Assembly: GCF_017897595.1 (NCBI RefSeq)
Contig: NZ_JAGKIK010000004.1
Coordinates: 248,001-312,000, forward strand
DNA length: 64,000 nucleotides
Source of the DNA: Aquimarina sp. U1-2
GTDB taxonomy: Bacteria; Bacteroidota; Bacteroidia; Flavobacteriales; Flavobacteriaceae
Direction: 5' to 3'
In this document: positions 62,794 through 64,000 of the stretch, in pieces
How positions within the stretch are numbered: position 1 is the first letter of the stretch
How the letters are laid out: each line of letters begins with the position of its first letter
Made by a program: the position numbers and the translations under genes
The notes under the pieces: model-generated
What the model was told of the DNA's origin: nothing
The model's database searches: none
Seen by the model: only the letters and a program-made list of their open reading frames with translations

Positions 62794-62891
62794 TTTTTAA
62801 CTTGCCTGATTTTTATCCATCTAATAAGACCCTATTCTAAGCCTAGGATAGTGCTTTATTTTTTCTTTTTTTGGAGTAAGCTTTAATCCGC

Positions 62892-63079
62892 TTTATGCAT
62901 TAGAAAATCTATTACGGCTTGAAACTGCTGCAAAACCAAGCACTACGTTGTATTTTTAAGTTTCACCGTAGCGATGCTATACTGAAACTTAGAAAACACT
63001 CTTCCAACGCTACATCTCGCCCAAAGCAATGCTTTGTCGTGACATTTTCAAACCTCATAACAAAATTCTAATGCATAAA
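62892..63079. mobile_element. MITE-like palindromic element
   Basis: Perfect 14-bp terminal inverted repeats TTTATGCATTAGAA (62892-62905) and TTCTAATGCATAAA (63066-63079) enclose 188 bp. The match extends outward imperfectly (TTTAATCCGC at the left, GATTAAACCCGG on the reverse of the right). The centre is a hairpin, AAGTTTCA...TGAAACTT, with an inner TAGC-GAT-GCTA. The two halves are roughly complementary, so the element is one long imperfect palindrome. No transposase. Confidence 0.6.
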
Positions 63080-63097
63080 CCGGGTTTAATCCTGATA

Positions 63098-63147
63098 ACG
63101 TTAAAAATGATCACGATGGTTTTATGTCAACATCATTTTTTTAACGG
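63098..63147 (+). other. Hairpin with A/T-rich stem
   Basis: CGTTAAAAATGAT and the reverse complement of ATCATTTTTTTAACG pair with a small bulge, around a 22-nt loop. A short ACGG-GAAA-CCGT hairpin with GNRA-type loop overlaps its right end. No gene is obviously served. Confidence 0.4.
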
Positions 63148-63241
63148 GAAACCGTAATTATGTAAAAGGTTCTTATTATATTGGTGATTTAAAAGTAAGA
63201 GCTCTTCACCCTTAATGATTTGAAAATTATACATAAACAAA

Positions 63242-63283
63242 AAAATAACTCAATAAAAGCGTGACTTTCTTTTGAGTTATTTT
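63242..63283. terminator. Perfect 12-bp inverted repeat, terminator-like
   Basis: AAAATAACTCAA (63242-63253) and TTGAGTTATTTT (63272-63283) pair around an 18-nt loop. It could end the response-regulator transcript (minus strand) about 110 bp after its stop, or a plus-strand transcript. Confidence 0.45.
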
Positions 63284-63336
63284 GTTTGATATATGCACAT
63301 ATAATGGTCGATTTGAAAAAATCAATCGTTATTCAG

Positions 63337-63379
63337 ACCCTGCTTTTGTTGGCTCGCCAAAGTTTTACAATTGCAGGGT
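63337..63379 (+). terminator. GC-rich hairpin followed by a T-tract
   Basis: ACCCTGC (63337-63343) pairs with GCAGGGT (63373-63379) around an inner TTGG-CTCG-CCAA hairpin, and TTGTTTGTTTTTTT follows on the plus strand. It would terminate plus-strand transcription directed at the response-regulator gene. Confidence 0.5.
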
Positions 63380-63390
63380 TGTTTGTTTTT

Positions 63391-64000
63391 TTAAAGCAAA
63401 CCCAAATCTTTTGTCATTGCAATTAAATGAATCGCATTTTTGGCTTTAAAATTATACTTTAATTTATTTATTCGTTTTTCAATAGAGCTGATACTATTGG
63501 GAGAAATATGGTTTTTCTTAAAATATGCTCCTATTTGTTCTTGCGTAAGACCGTCTGATAAATATTTGAGCAACAAAAGATCATAGTCTTTCAATTCGAA
63601 TATATTATTCTTGCTCATAGCATTCGCAAGTAACGGAGAGATAAAGGTATTCCCTTTATATATTTCTAACACCGACTGTACCAGTTCGTTTAAGCCGTAC
63701 CTGCCTTTGCATACATAACCGTTGATTTTATAATCATCAAAAAAAGATTTCACCTTTGCCGGTCTGTCTTCCATAGAGTAAATGATCACTTTTATATCAG
63801 GTTGCATAGCCCGTATTTCTCTAATGAGTTGTATCCCTGATACGATATCCCGCTCACGGTGACTATCTTTAAAAGACAGATCTGTAATTAACAGGTCAAA
63901 AGGGTTTCGATCTCGTAGCGCTCTTCTAAACTTTAAGTAGGCATCATCGCAATATTGCGCTTGTTTTATTTCTTTAACTCCTGTTCGTTCGTGTAAAATA
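63391..64000 (-). CDS. NarL/FixJ-type response regulator (partial, 5' end outside window)
   Basis: The frame is open from the stop at 63391 to the window edge, so the ATG at 63807 is internal. The upstream part reads RDRNPFDLLITDLSFKDSH, with the phosphoacceptor Asp in LLITDLSF, then GIQLIREIRAMQPDIKVIIY, SMEDRPAKVKSFFDDYKING and YVCKG (conserved Lys), so this is a receiver domain. The C-terminal part (DGLTQEQIGAYFKKNHISPN, SISSIEKRINKLKYNFKAKN) is a LuxR-type helix-turn-helix. A sensor kinase may lie beyond the edge. Confidence 0.9.
   Translation of the reverse strand, partial: ILHERTGVKEIKQAQYCDDAYLKFRRALRDRNPFDLLITDLSFKDSHRERDIVSGIQLIREIRAMQPDIKVIIYSMEDRPAKVKSFFDDYKINGYVCKGRYGLNELVQSVLEIYKGNTFISPLLANAMSKNNIFELKDYDLLLLKYLSDGLTQEQIGAYFKKNHISPNSISSIEKRINKLKYNFKAKNAIHLIAMTKDLGLL

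Overview
The window is AT-rich, gene-dense DNA from the chromosome of a Bacteroidota bacterium, almost certainly a marine member of the Flavobacteriaceae (an Aquimarina-like organism would fit; this is an inference). The evidence is an Oar-type TonB-dependent receptor, a chitinase ending in a type IX secretion sorting domain, several Bacteroidota-restricted families (DUF6495, DUF3822, DUF4159, DUF2490), promoters of the TTG-N20-TAnnTTTG type rather than -35/-10 boxes, and weak or absent Shine-Dalgarno sequences. Most genes are chromosomal housekeeping or envelope genes. No integrase, transposase, plasmid gene or CRISPR array was seen.

Layout. 1-169: the end of an ABC-transporter permease. 216-3893 (-): a three-gene operon of a coiled-coil protein, a DUF2490 protein and a MORN-repeat protein. 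4016-9265 (-): a DUF6495 gene, a large TonB receptor, and rpsF-rpsR-rplI. 9515-11332 (+): two paralogous LytTR response regulators, each behind ATCGAY-type repeats spaced exactly 20 bp; priA converges on the second. 14162-17992 (-): nadC, a YihY-like membrane protein, two chalcone-isomerase-like proteins and a DUF2147 protein. 18130-22376 (+): rlmH, a UbiA-like protein with degraded Asp-rich motifs, maf, a lipoprotein, a pterin dehydratase and a YebC/TACO1 regulator. 22528-27784 (-): a DUF3455-like lipoprotein, an acyltransferase, a KdsB-KdnB fusion probably for 8-amino-Kdo, and a RecD-like helicase. 27914-29899 (+): a membrane protein, a DUF3822 protein and rsmD. 29961-40750 (-): an aldo/keto reductase, a GH3/beta-lactamase-fold fusion, and an envelope/redox cluster of amidase, MlaD-like protein, two Fe-S reductase-type proteins and a HAD-like protein. 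40997-45150 (+): lptD, ridA and a lipoprotein. 45202-50651 (-): tamB and pfkA. 50733-56870 (+): tsaD, rsmE, a DUF4159 protein, a TrmH-type methyltransferase, an AI-2E-type transporter and a THUMP-like methyltransferase. 56942-61054 (-): a GH18 chitinase and two uncharacterised proteins. 61318-61688 (+): a tRNA operon (Ser-GCT, Pro-TGG, Arg-TCT). The end holds a GNAT gene, a 0.9 kb hairpin-rich non-coding stretch and a LuxR-type response regulator cut by the window edge.

Two themes connect genes. The first is outer-membrane and LPS biogenesis: LptD, TamB, the MlaD-like protein, the amidase and the Kdo fusion. The second is RNA modification and translation: RlmH, RsmD, RsmE, TsaD, a TrmH-type enzyme, S6/S18/L9 and the tRNAs. 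The intergenic spaces carry at least four dispersed repeat families in two to four copies each, plus a palindromic MITE-like element. These repeats, the phased operators beside the LytTR pair, the Kdo fusion and the degenerate UbiA protein are the least ordinary things here.
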